A DNA stretch of 64,000 nt from Symbiodinium natans (GCA_905221605.1 CAJNDS010001347.1:744211-808210); one strand, 5' to 3'. Numbered from the stretch's first letter, positions 42,313 through 51,975 are shown. Notes: generated by a model from the letters alone, not told the origin. Made by a program: numbers and translations.

Positions 42313-43627
42313 CATTTTTGAGTAGTAAGCAGTTTGTAGCTTCTCGTGACATGGCAAGATTAGCACCTGCCCAGGAATTCTTCAGCCTTTACATTCGTGA
42401 CAGAAATATGTACTACCTGTGCAGCAACATTGTGAAGCCATTGACATTCGCGGACAAGCTTTCTTATGCGGAGCTGGTGGGCCCATCTTCCGTGCAGTGG
42501 TTTTGTTCCCACTTCTGGGGGATGCCCTTCTTACATTTCATAGACTGCCTGAAGGGACATGCTGCCAATGAGATGACTTGCTACTGGATCTGCACCTTTT
42601 CAAACAACCAGTGGAAAGTGGCAGAGGAGTTGGGGAGTCAAGTTGAAGATTCGTCGTTTTATTTGGCGTTGCACGGGAGCACCTGCTGTGGCACGCTCTT
42701 CGTGTTGGACGAGAAAGCTTTGCCCCTTACAAGGCTGGGTGCTGCAGAACACATGACGATGGGAAAACCTATGGTTTGATAAATCAGGAACGTTGCAAGC
42801 AGGTTACAACATCCTTTGCTCAGATGTTCCTTCAAACCAACACATTGATGGTGTTTTTGCAGGTCCTGGTGCCTTTTTGAACTATACCAATCAGCGCTAC
42901 TTTACGAATCAGGCGGGCCGTTTCAAGGAATTCTGCTGGGAACTTCCACTGGCGTGATGAACTACGGCCAGAGCAGCTTGGATGTGGCCCTGAAGCTTTG
43001 CAAGACCCTTTCCACCCTCCGTTTGCAAGATGCAACGGCCAGCTGCGACAAGGACAAGCGCATGATTGATGCGGCTGTGTCTAGTCATCCGGGAGGTTTT
43101 CAGGCTGTGACTTGGTGTATTGGACGTGGATCCTTGCATTGCCTATACTGTAGACTACAGGGTGCCACCTCTTCCATACTTGACGTTCGTGATCTTCTAG
43201 TACTATAGGTCGGGGTCGGGTGTGTGTGTGTGTGTGTGCAGTTTGCGCGGGTTTCAGTGCGTCGATGCTGACTTTTGAAAGTTCTGTGTAAATTTGCTTG
43301 TTGGGTAAGGCGTCATTGTGTAGTTATTCAGCTTGCCCTCGTCCCCCCCCTCCGCCCCAACCCCACACACAACAAAGTGCCGACCGCATTTCTTCCAAGG
43401 TGAATGCCTTTCTCATCGACGCAGTCAAGAGCGCGCTTCAGCAAACGGAGACGCGCTTCAAAGAAGATTTTGCGCAACTCCAACAGGATCTCTCTCAATC
43501 TTGGCCTCAGGAAACAGAGGCATCGCCTGAGGAAACAGAGCCATCGCGCACGGAAATGTCAACCGACCCAGATTTTTCCAATCCAACGATGCTGGCCAGA
43601 TTTCTTCATGCCATTTGGAGAAACTAG
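42309..43627 (+). CDS. three-exon gene, conserved WICTFSNNQW / SWCLFE domain protein
   Basis: Protein continuity fixes two introns. Exon 1 runs to 42733 and includes IRDRNMYYLCSNIVKPLT, FCSHFWGMPFLHFIDCLKGH, YWICTFSNNQWKVAEELGS and VLDEKALPLTR. Intron 1 is 42734-42862 (GC-AG, 129 bases). Exon 2 (42863-43106) gives SWCLFELYQSALLYESGG and then TSTGVMNYGQSSLDVALK, LRLQDATAS and MIDAAVSSHPGGFQA. Intron 2 is 43107-43399 (GT-AG, 293 bases, with GTGA at the start of the intron and of exon 3). Exon 3 (43400-43627) begins VNAFLIDAVKSALQ and ends AIWRN. I recall this module as widespread in dinoflagellate gene sets. Its biochemical role is unknown to me. The start is not certain: the frame is open from 42276 and has no ATG before 42351. 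It overlaps the end of the FG-GAP frame, so the two may be one gene joined by a small undetected intron or frameshift. Confidence 0.7.
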
Positions 43628-44515
43628 GATATGGCTCTCTGGACTGTCCATGTTAGTGCAGACGCTCCATGTCCAGCGACAGCAACAGCTTTCAACTACT
43701 TTGCAAAGCCACATTCTCAGAAGCAGAATGCTGGGTCAGGTGGCCTTCGTGCACATGCACATGTCGACACGACCTTGGTATGCAAAGACAATCCCTAACT
43801 TTTTGATCTGTGGGTGGGTCGAAATTTTTTATGGGTCCTTGATTGTAGTATCTTCCTGAGAGTTTCGGGTAGCAAAAGGGCCCACAATTTTGACCAACCC
43901 CATCTGACTTTTAATAATTCAAGATGTTGCATACTTTTCCGGCAGACAAGTTGTCGGGGTTGCTGGGCTTCCTAGGCCTTCAGATAGCAGAAACTCGCAA
44001 GCGAGCGCTCGCTTTCAGATCTCATAGACCAGGGGATTTGTCGGTGTTCATGTCAAACCCTGCAGCGTTGGCCACCTTCGTGGAGAGAGGGCAAAGGGCA
44101 CTGTCAGAGACTGTGGGCCAATGTGTGTTTTAAGATCCGACGCAACTGCCCAGTGCGAAAATCTGTCCGATTCTGAAACAACAACATGCGGCAAGTTCTA
44201 CAGATTGTGCCTTTGCAATGCAGTAATCGGGAGAAAGATCGTCCTTGAATCCTCAATAACCATGAGTCAGCTTTTTTGTTCAACGAGCGCATCATCGTAA
44301 CAAAGGGACTAAGGGGACAGGATAGTTCTCAAGCATGTTGTTCTGCGTAGCAGTGACAGATGTCGCCAGCATGCCGCAATCCATATAGATTCGAAGTTCC
44401 CAACTGATTCTTCTGGAGAACTGAAAGGCCACACCTTCGGCTCAAAGCTTCTTTTGGCTATCTTTTAATGCATTTTTGGTTATACTTTGCACCGCATTCG
44501 CGGATCACGGCGACC
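43628..44515. other. intergenic spacer
   Basis: A 70-codon frame (43924-44133) has no motif. No repeat of note. CTTCGGCTCAAAG at about 44437 faintly resembles a spliced-leader end but is too diverged to call. Confidence 0.4.
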
Positions 44516-44989
44516 ATGAAGCTCTTTCTTCTGGCGCTTGTTACAGCCCATGGCGAAAGTGGCTCCAATAGCCGCTTCTTACCCAAGAAGGCAGATATGG
44601 CAAAGAACGAGAGCAATACCAGTGACATCAGCCTCGCAGCAATCATTGAGGCACGCATGCAAGAAGGCAATTCGAAGATTGACAGCTTCAATGGAACCAA
44701 AGCTGGCTGCCCCTTGAATCCGAAGCCTGGATCGGTATATCAACCCTATCGCCCTTGCCACCTTGATTGCTCCGACTTCTTCCGCGCCTGCAATTCGCAC
44801 AACAAGCCGGAATGTTCATGCGGCCACGAAGCAGGACTTTGCATGATCTCGTGCTTCTTCACCGAGTACCAGGATTCCAGGGAAGAATGCCAGAAGAAAT
44901 GCAACGATTTTGGGATCTTCTGCACAACTTTCAAGATGAAGCATTGTGAGGAAGCAAAGTTAGAATGCTTGTCAAAGTGTCCTGCCTAG
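44516..44989 (+). CDS. small secreted Cys-rich protein with CX3C pairs
   Basis: The ATG at 44516 gives a 157-residue protein with a signal peptide (MKLFLLALVTAHG). A polar Asn/Ser/Lys-rich spacer (about 14-65) follows, then a mature region with 14 cysteines. Four of the Cys pairs are CX3C (CHLDC, CMISC, CQKKC, CLSKC), the spacing used in helical-hairpin and ShK-like folds. The even number of Cys suggests seven disulfides and an extracellular place of action. An upstream in-frame ATG at 44468 would destroy the signal peptide, so it is not chosen. No family is recognised and the function is unknown. It is a single exon close to the surface-protein genes to its left, but no shared control is visible. 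Confidence 0.6.
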   Translation: MKLFLLALVTAHGESGSNSRFLPKKADMAKNESNTSDISLAAIIEARMQEGNSKIDSFNGTKAGCPLNPKPGSVYQPYRPCHLDCSDFFRACNSHNKPECSCGHEAGLCMISCFFTEYQDSREECQKKCNDFGIFCTTFKMKHCEEAKLECLSKCPA

Positions 44990-45405
44990 GCTGCCATCCC
45001 GATTTTCCAGCAAGGGGTCACAGGCACACCTTGTAATCTTGGGCAATTCTGATTTTGAGGGCTTCCAAGCCGGAGCCAGACGAATTAGTGTGGGATCGTG
45101 TCAAGACGAACATGACAAAACGCCGGCGCCTGTGCAAGGCCATTGTGCGCAACTCTGAGATTTCGTGCTTGAGCGTTGGGCAACACCTCCAAAGCCTTGC
45201 TGCGCCAAAGGCAGAGATTAATTATAAACGCTAGCGCGTGCCGCCTCGGCAGCAGGGGTCCTAGAAAGGGGTTGGGAGGCATCCTAGGGTATTATCCTAT
45301 GTTACAAGTAGAATTCTTATTTATATTCAATACTTTCGAGAAGGTCTATACTACCAGAGATATCTATTCCAAAAAGCAATATAGAAATATGAAATCGAGG
45401 AAATA
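44990..45405. other. left edge of the AT-rich island
   Basis: To about 45290 the base composition is that of the rest of the window. From about 45290 it turns AT-rich (AATATAGAAATATGAAATCG) up to the first Helitron end at 45406. Nothing coding is recognised. Confidence 0.5.
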
Positions 45406-46494
45406 TCCCCATAAAAGGCTACGGGCTCGACCCCTATTTTCGCTCTGCGGCCGCCCTGTCGGATGCCCCGCCTCCTCTTCCGGTCCACTTGGCTGCTTGT
45501 GAGGGCCTTGCAGGGGGATCCTGAAAATTCCGGGAATTTTAACACTTTTTGTCTAAAAATCCTGGGAGTTTTGGGAATCACCCGGAGCTGAAAATTCCCG
45601 GAATTTTAGGAATTGTCCGGATTGAGGTTTGGGCTTGCCGGGTTGGATTTTAAGGTTCCAACGTAACAGAGAAGGTCTGCAAGAGAGCTCTTGCTACAGG
45701 GATTTTAAGGTTCCAACGCAACAGAGAAGGTCTGCAAGAGAGCTCCTGCTACAGGGAAGTTGAGCTGACGGTCGCTGCCTGCCAGCTGCTCAAGCTGCTC
45801 AAGTGGGGTCAGCTTCAGTCACCATGCTGTAGCTCTTCGCCAGCGGCTGTGTGCTGTGGGCCTTCCGCCCAAGTTGTCGAGTTTCTTTTCGCTGATGCTA
45901 CATGTTGCTCGAGTTAGTCGCGACAAAGCTGCAATGCTTGCAGGTCTTCATGTCATCCTTCCGAGTCTGGGATGCCTGGCAGGTCGCGGTGCCCAGACCT
46001 CATTCCATCCGTTCTGCTACAGTGGAAGTAGGCATGCCGGGAGCAAGGATGGAGAGAGAGAGAGAGAGAGCGCGAAAAAAGAGAGCGAGTGAGAGAAGAG
46101 AGAGCGGAAGGAAGGAAGGAAGAAGAGAGAGCGAGAGAGGGAAAGGGAAAGCAAGAGATGTCTACTGTGGTGTCTCTCCGCACCCACTTGGCTTGCCCCG
46201 AGGATTGCCACGCGCAAGCGCCATGTGCTCCGGCGGTACAGAGCAGGCCCGGCTGCTGTGCTCATTGATGTAGCGCCGTGGACACGCACAGGCCCTAATC
46301 CCTAAACCCAAACCCAGGGCGAGCTTGCTGTTAGCTGCCTTGCTTGTCCGTCTCTCACAACGTTGCAGCGCGTGTCTCCGCAGCACCATCGGCCGTGAGC
46401 CCCGACCCACCACACTCAACCCTGCCCGACCTGAAGGGACTTGACGCACAAGCATATGTCCCATGGAGGTACTCCTACAAAACACGTGTTTGTG

Positions 46495-46836
46495 TTATTC
46501 TGCTGTACATGCGATTTGTTGCACTTCACGTCGGATCCATGAAGGTTTTCGTTTTTCTCGGCTCTCCGTTTTGATTTCTTTCTGATTTCATGCAGGGGCG
46601 TGCAGCACCTTTGGCATACTGCACGCAATGAAGCTATTGCCAGAGGTGGGAAGGGGTCAAGGACGCTTGACCCTGTACCTGCGAAAAAAGCTGGGCCCCT
46701 GAGCCAGCAAGATTAGAAAAAGTTTTCCTCGCAAGGCAGTTTCATGTTTTCAGGTGATTCAGCCATTCTTATGCTTTCATGTTGCAATGTGCCAGAGTCA
46801 GCATGGTCAGGACAGGGAAAAGTCTTTCAAGTTGTG
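46495..46836. other. 342-bp segment present in one Helitron copy only, flanked by TTGTG
   Basis: In the plus-strand Helitron this segment lies between two copies of TTGTG (46490-46494 and 46832-46836). In the inverted copy the sequence runs straight through with one TTGTG (about 50606), keeping a 128-codon frame open. It therefore looks like an insertion with a 5-bp duplication, or a deletion between short repeats in the other copy. No boundary within the TTGTG ambiguity gives GT-AG ends; the nearest ends in AG but starts TT. No inverted ends are seen. Confidence 0.7.
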
Positions 46837-47055
46837 ACTTTGTAAGCAGGGTTCCATGGGCCGCCGGGCGCGGCAGTGCTGCTCTCTGTTTGAAGCGCTG
46901 CAACCTGTTGATCCGGCAGTTGCTCCTCATGGTGTGTCGGGCGCGGGCCGTCGGGATGCGCTGGGCCTGAAGGGCATCGAGATGAAGAAGCGTCCTGCGG
47001 CCATGCGGCTGGCGAGCAGAAAAAGAAACAGGGATATCACACACCGTATGAGCAG

Positions 47056-48018
47056 ATGTGCCAGATGATCAGCAGTGGTGGCAACGCCCTTCAGCTTCGT
47101 CGCCTTCATCCTCTGCAGGAGTTCACCATGCCCACTTTGCAGAGGTTGTGCACTTGCCACGCGTCGCGCATACGTTCTTTTTTCGTTGGCTCCGAGCAGG
47201 CCATCGACGACCTGTGCTTATGCTTGGCCCATTATGTCTTTGCCCGGGAGGCCATCCGCCGCGGAGCCGACGTCTCTGTGCTGCAGGATGCTTTCCGGTC
47301 GCGCACTTATGCTCGCGCTTGGTCTTTTCCGCAAATGTTGGCGGCTGTGCAGTCGCTCCGCCTGTGTAATGTGCGAAGTGCGCATGACCGTGGCTCCGCA
47401 CGCATGCGCTGCTGTGCCGCAGGCTTTTTGGCGCTATTGGCCAATGAGGGACATCTTCCCCACATGTCGATGCCTGCCATCGTCGTGGCCGCGATGTTTG
47501 GGATGGTGACGGGTGGTTTGGGCATGTGCCGTGTGGTCCACTCCGAACTCGCCTCCGCGGATTTGACATCGCTCCCTGCGTGGGTTGCGTCGCTCTGGCG
47601 TGCACGTAATATACCCTTTGCTTTTGGTGTGACGGCTGGCCGTCCACGACATGAGGAGCGCCTTTTCGAGGCGGACGCTTTGGCTGCAGAAGTGGATGCT
47701 CCCGCTGAGGCTGCTCAAGATGATCTGCTTCTTGAAGAGGACGTGCCCTTGCCCGCTCAGGTCGACCGCCGACGCTGTGCGGAAGCCTTGCGTAGGCAGA
47801 CGCGCGCTGCCTGCGAGAGCCTCGGGCTTCGTTTGCTTCAAGCCCTTGGCAGGGGGCGAACCGTGCAGGGTTCCGCCCGTATAAGCTCCTTGGCTACAAG
47901 CAGGCCGAGACGATATGGTCGGATTTCATGCGGAAGAATGGGGGTAGTTGCACAGGAGGCGTACTTTTCCGGGCCAGTGCGTGCTTGCCGCCAGCTGGCC
48001 TCGCCGCGCGCGTGTTGA
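47056..48018 (+). pseudogene. Helitron-internal frame of unknown function
   Basis: This 320-codon frame has Ala/Arg-rich, moderately hydrophobic sequence (SFFVGSEQAIDDLCLCLAHY, DDLLLEEDVPLPAQVDRRRC). It overlaps the next frame by about 90 bases at its 3' end. It precedes the helicase part in the same element and could be the N-terminal part of the same protein after frameshifts. I do not recognise a domain. Its first 150 bases are also present in the inverted copy. Confidence 0.35.
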
Positions 48019-49629
48019 CAGACCGATGCCGTGAACTTGCAGAACCTTGGTGTCCAGCACATCTGTTCATGTCCCGTTGGGCACCCGTCCCTTTGGTACC
48101 GCGCGTGGGCGGCACGAGTCGTGCTGTGGCTCTCCTGCACGGCCGCTCCATGCTGCTAGGAACGGAGGAGGTTCCCTGCCAGCACCCTCCGCAGCTTCTG
48201 CATGCAGTGCAGGCCAAGCTTCTCGCTGCGCTGCGCCGTGAAGCGAAACTTCTGCCAGCGGCCGTGCCGGACTGGGCGCAGATCGACCGTACACACCTGG
48301 ACGTCAGCAATTTGTTGTGCTGCTGGAGCAAAGTCATCGACTTCGTTCTTGGTCTGGATAGCAGCCGGCTGATTCTCTGGGACGAGATAGGTACATCTCC
48401 GGCTGCGGCTCTGGATGCTGCTGATCTGTGCCTACGAGATCTTTGCCAATCTAGCCAACCCTTTGGAGGAAAGTTGTGGTCTTGGGGGGTGACTTGCGTC
48501 AGACGCTTCCTGTTGTCGAGATGGGCGAGCGTGCGGAAATCGTGCAAAGTTGTGTGACTCGCAGCAACGTTTGGATGACCGGGCTGGTCCGCGCATATGC
48601 GTTAACCGACAACATCCGTGCCGCTTTGGATGAGAATTTCCGCAACTTCGTCCTCTCCGTCGGGGATGGCAGCGCACCATACGACCTTGAACACGGCAAG
48701 AATTGCATCCGCTTGCCACCGGAGCTTTCCTTGCCACCATCCGCCCGCACTTCCCTGGAGCTTGTGCGCCTTGTGTACGACGACGTGATCGCGGCGGCCG
48801 AGCGTGCCATCGCCGACCCCTGTAAGGAAAATCTGCAGCAGCTCGCTCTGCGAGCGGTTTTGACGCTTCGAAACGAGCACGTGCGTGACTTGAATGAAGC
48901 TGTTTTGGCGGGCTTTCCTGCGGAGAGCATTCACACATTGCCTTGCGCTACGACTATCCAGGGGGGGACACGGGAAGACTATGCGACCTATCCGGTTGAT
49001 TGTCTGAATTCCCTGGACTTACCTGGCCTGCCACCGGCTGCGCTGCGACTTTGCCGCGGAGCTATCGTGGTTTTGCTGCGGAACGTCGACTACGAGGGAG
49101 GGCTTTGCAACGGCGCACGCGCTCTGATTATTAAAATCTCTCCGCGCGTCCTTGATGTGCTCTTGCTGAGTGGCCGCTGTGCCGGGCAGCGTACATTTTT
49201 GTCGCGGATCCCAATGAGCCCTTCTGATTATGTGCTCCCGGTCAAATTGGTGCGGCGGCAGTTTCCGTTGCGATTGGCCTGGATTATGACTATCAACCGC
49301 GCTCAGGGCTAGACTTTGCAGCGCTAGCACCTCGGATTCTCCGTGTTTTTCTGACTGCAGCCGACCTGATTTTGGGCATGTTTGCTTTGTTCGTGCTTGC
49401 TTAGCTTAGCCACGACCAGTTGTCGAATGTTTAGGTGCTGGCCTCTTCCTACCGAATCCCGTCTTCGCTCATGGGTAGCTCTACGTGGCGCTGTCTCGCA
49501 TTGGCTCCAGCGCGCGACTCCACGTGCTATTGGAAGCTTCTGATATTCAGTGTGACCGCGGACGCTTTCATTTACACACCTAACATTGTCTACCGAGAAG
49601 TCCTGCAGCTTTTGCCGGCTCGGGCATGA
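47928..49629 (+). pseudogene. PIF1-like Helitron helicase, degraded
   Basis: Helicase motifs appear in order but in different frames. Motif II-like LILWDEI (about 48371) is followed by PFGGK. A one-base loss near 48470 then shifts into VVLGGDLRQTLPVVE (48476 on), LTLRNEHVRDLNEAVLAGFP, IVVLLRNVDYEGGLCNGARA and FPLRLAWIMTINRAQG. Next comes TAG (49310-49312) exactly where the family has Gln in QGQTLQR. A 112-base GC-AG intron (49323-49434, AG followed by G) must be removed to continue with AGLFLPNPVFAHG. A second TAG (49476-49478) stands where the family has Gln in HGQLYVALSR, followed by LYVALSRIG. A last frame change leads to YTPNIVYREVLQ, ending at 49629. Family role: unwinding during rolling-circle transposition. 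With one frameshift early, one late and two stops, this copy should be non-functional unless recoded. Confidence 0.75.
49323..49434 (+). other. GC-AG intron in the Helitron helicase
   Basis: The 112-base segment starts GCTAGC and ends TTTAG, with G as first base of the next exon. Removing it joins TLQ-R to AGLFLPNPVF without loss, as in intact helicases. The GC donor and AG|G acceptor are typical for dinoflagellates. Confidence 0.65.
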
Positions 49630-49871
49630 ACATTGCTTACGTTCGCTTGGCAGCAAAATAGGGCACTATTGCATTACAGGTCAGACTTGGCGCTCTGTGT
49701 GTGGCTAATTAGATAGCTCTGAGGCTCTTTCCTGGCCGGATGGACTCCAGCCTTGCAGGCCACGCTCTCAGTTCAGCGTGAGCTACTTGTTGGTGAGCAC
49801 GTGATTGTTCGCTTCCGACCGTACGCTTCTCGGATTGTCCTTGCGCTTTGACAGCTTCGTAGGTATATGTG

Positions 49872-49901
49872 CCGTCGATGGAATCGACGGGTCTCTTCTA
49901 G
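49872..49901 (+). other. Helitron 3' hairpin and CTAG end
   Basis: An 8-bp perfect stem with a GGA loop (49872-49890), then GTCTCTT, then CTAG. This is the termination signal of rolling-circle transposons. The next base is T, beginning AT-rich host DNA. Confidence 0.8.
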
Positions 49902-50222
49902 TAATCTAAAATAAAACGAAATATATTTTGTTTTTTTTCGTTCTCTAAGATACCCCATCGTCTTCTCCAATTAAATCGAATACTCTAAAGATGATAAGAG
50001 TCGAAAGAAAAACAAAGAATCCTAAAATAATGGTACAGGAGGTTTCTACTCCCGAAGCGTGAAACGAAATGCCAAATTCATAACTTCTTCAATTATTCAA
50101 ATTTGTCATTATTATTCAATATATCTCATCTATATGGAAGGAATATTCTGGGCAGACTAAATATTTCATCTACGTGAGGGATTGATTATCTTGATTAGAA
50201 CTTGAATGATGCCAAATGACTG
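49902..50222. other. AT-rich island DNA between the two Helitrons
   Basis: About 320 bases of AT-rich, non-coding sequence, similar in composition to 45290-45405 and 52778-53060. It separates the 3' end of the first Helitron from the truncated inner end of the second. TTAG (50195-50198) would read CTAA on the minus strand but has no hairpin beside it. Confidence 0.55.
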
Positions 50223-50364
50223 TCGTCGATGGCCTGCTCGGAGCCAACGAAAAAAGAACGTATGGGCGACGCGTGGCAAGTGCACAACCTCTGCAAAGTG
50301 GGCATGGTGAACTCCTGCAGAGGATGAAGGCGACGAAGCTGAAGGGCGTTGCCACCACTGTTGA

Positions 50365-50751
50365 TCATCTGGCACATCTGCTCATACGGTGTGTGATATC
50401 CCTGTTTCTTTTTCTGCTCGCCAGCCGCATGGCCGCAGGACGCTTCTTCATCTCGATGCCCTTCAGGCCCAACGCATCCCGACGGCCCGCGCCCGACACA
50501 CCATGAGGAGCAACTGCCGGATCAACAGGTTGCAGCGCTTCAAACAGAGAGCAGCACTGCCGCACGCGCCCGGCGGCCCATGGAACCCTGCTTACAAAGT
50601 CACAAACACGTGTTTTGTAGGAGTACCTCCATGGGACATATGCTTGTGCGTCAAGTCCCTTCAGGTCGGGCAGGGTTGAGTGTGGTGGGTCGGGGCTCAC
50701 GGCCGATGGTGCTGCGGAGACACGCGCTGCAACGTTGTGAGAGACGGACAA
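50365..50751 (-). CDS. 128-codon frame conserved in the Helitron 5' part
   Basis: This frame opens MSVSHNVAARVSAAPSAVSP and ends in a basic stretch (GIEMKKRPAAMRLASRKRNR, then DITHRMSRCAR). In the other Helitron copy the same sequence is interrupted by the 342-bp segment and by a 4-base loss. The intact frame here may be the older state. No domain is recognised. Whether it is a real protein or chance is open. Confidence 0.3.
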   Translation of the reverse strand: MSVSHNVAARVSAAPSAVSPDPPHSTLPDLKGLDAQAYVPWRYSYKTRVCDFVSRVPWAAGRVRQCCSLFEALQPVDPAVAPHGVSGAGRRDALGLKGIEMKKRPAAMRLASRKRNRDITHRMSRCAR

Positions 50752-51030
50752 GCAAGGCAGCTAACAGCAAGCTCGCCCTGGGTTTGGGTTTAGGGATTAG
50801 GGCCTGTGCGTGTCCACGGCGCTACATCAATGAGCACAGCAGCCGGGCCTGCTCTGTACCGCCGGAGCACATGGCGCTTGCGCGTGGCAATCCTCGGGGC
50901 AAGCCAAGTGGGTGCGGAGAGACACCACAGTAGACATCTCTTGCTTTCCCTTTCCCTCTCTCGCTCTCTTTTTTCGCGCTCTCTCTCTCTCTCTCTCTCT
51001 CTCCATCCTTGCTCCCGGCATGCCTACTTC

Positions 51031-51626
51031 TATACGATGTGCAAGCGACTTCTGTGCCAAAAGCACTAATTAGAAATCTCCATACGAGAAACTTGTGTTC
51101 TCATACAGAAACTACGAAAGCGTTCAGTATATCTTCCACAGGAGGCTTCTGCTCCCAAGAGCGTCAATGAAGACAAGAGATATCTACAAAAGATACTTTC
51201 GATAGAAGACACAGAGGGAACGATGTGGGAAACCAAGTCCCGGCGGCGTGCATTAAAAAGCCCACCACCACCCCCAATTCCCGGCGGGACTCAGCTTCCC
51301 CATTGAAGGCAGACGAGAACACAAAGGATCGAAAGTAGCTCGCCGAATGAGAGACATTCAAAGTTGGTACAGATACATCACCAACCGCTCCTCGATTGAG
51401 GAACGTTCAGACTCAGCGCCCAATCAGAACATATTATCGGCCTCTCATGAGGATGTTTCCGGCGGAGGGGTCATCCTGGCGAGTCGCGCACAATTCCAAG
51501 GTATCCCTGGAACGTCCGAAAAGGATGATCATCGGGTATGCTCCTTTCAAGTGAAACGTCACAAGGTGCACATGTGTAGAAAGGTCTCTACCCCATCAGG
51601 GCCGCATATGTGCCCGCACTGGAGCG
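51031..51626. mobile_element. nested insertion A, 596 bp, 10-bp target-site duplication
   Basis: TGCCTACTTC flanks the segment on both sides (51021-51030 and 51627-51636) and is single in the other Helitron copy. The inserted DNA is of mixed composition, AT-rich at first, without obvious inverted ends. A frame at 51347-51661 has no recognisable motif. The 10-bp duplication length equals that of the foldback element at 25 kb. Confidence 0.7.
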
Positions 51627-51975
51627 TGCCTACTTCCACTGTAGCAGAACGGATGGAATGAGGTCTGGGCACCGCGACCTGCCAGGCATCCCAGACTCGG
51701 AAGGATGACATGAAGACCTGCAAGCATTGCAGCTTTGTCGCGACTAACTCGAGCAACATGTAGCATCAGCGAAAAGAAACTCGATAACTTGGGCGGAAGG
51801 CCCACAGCACACAGCCGCTGGCGAAGAGCTACAGCATGGTGACTGAAGCTGACCCCACTTGAGCAGCTTGAGCAGCTGGCAGGCAGCGACCGTCAGCTCA
51901 ACTTCACTGTAGCAGGAGCTCTCTTGCAGACCTTCTCTGTTGCGTTGGAACCTTAAAATCCCTGTAGCAAGAGCT

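Larger units (their letters stand above)
45406..49901 (+). mobile_element. Helitron, full-length, with decayed helicase
   Basis: The 4496-bp element begins TCCCCATAAAAGGC after an A and ends in CTAG before a T, the A|T target preference of Helitrons. The 3' end has a perfect 8-bp hairpin (CCGTCGAT GGA ATCGACGG, 49872-49890) seven bases before CTAG (49898-49901). The 5' end is confirmed independently because a second copy in opposite orientation starts at exactly the same base (52777). Near the 5' end a unit of about 57 bases is tandemly duplicated (45649-45760). A (GA)-rich tract lies at 46050-46160 and a CCCTAAA-like tract at 46292-46318. The right half encodes a PIF1-like helicase in broken frames. 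I could not find a Rep (HUH) nuclease domain, so it may be lost, diverged or absent. Confidence 0.8.

Noticed and set aside
44430-44445. CTTCGGCTCAAAG before the Cys-rich secreted protein as a spliced-leader relic
   Set aside because: Two differences in a 13-base core and the wrong distance make it indistinguishable from chance.
50195-50198. TTAG as the CTAA 3' end of the inverted Helitron
   Set aside because: The A|T context fits, but no hairpin lies in the 20 bases before it, and the 25 bases between have no match in the first copy.
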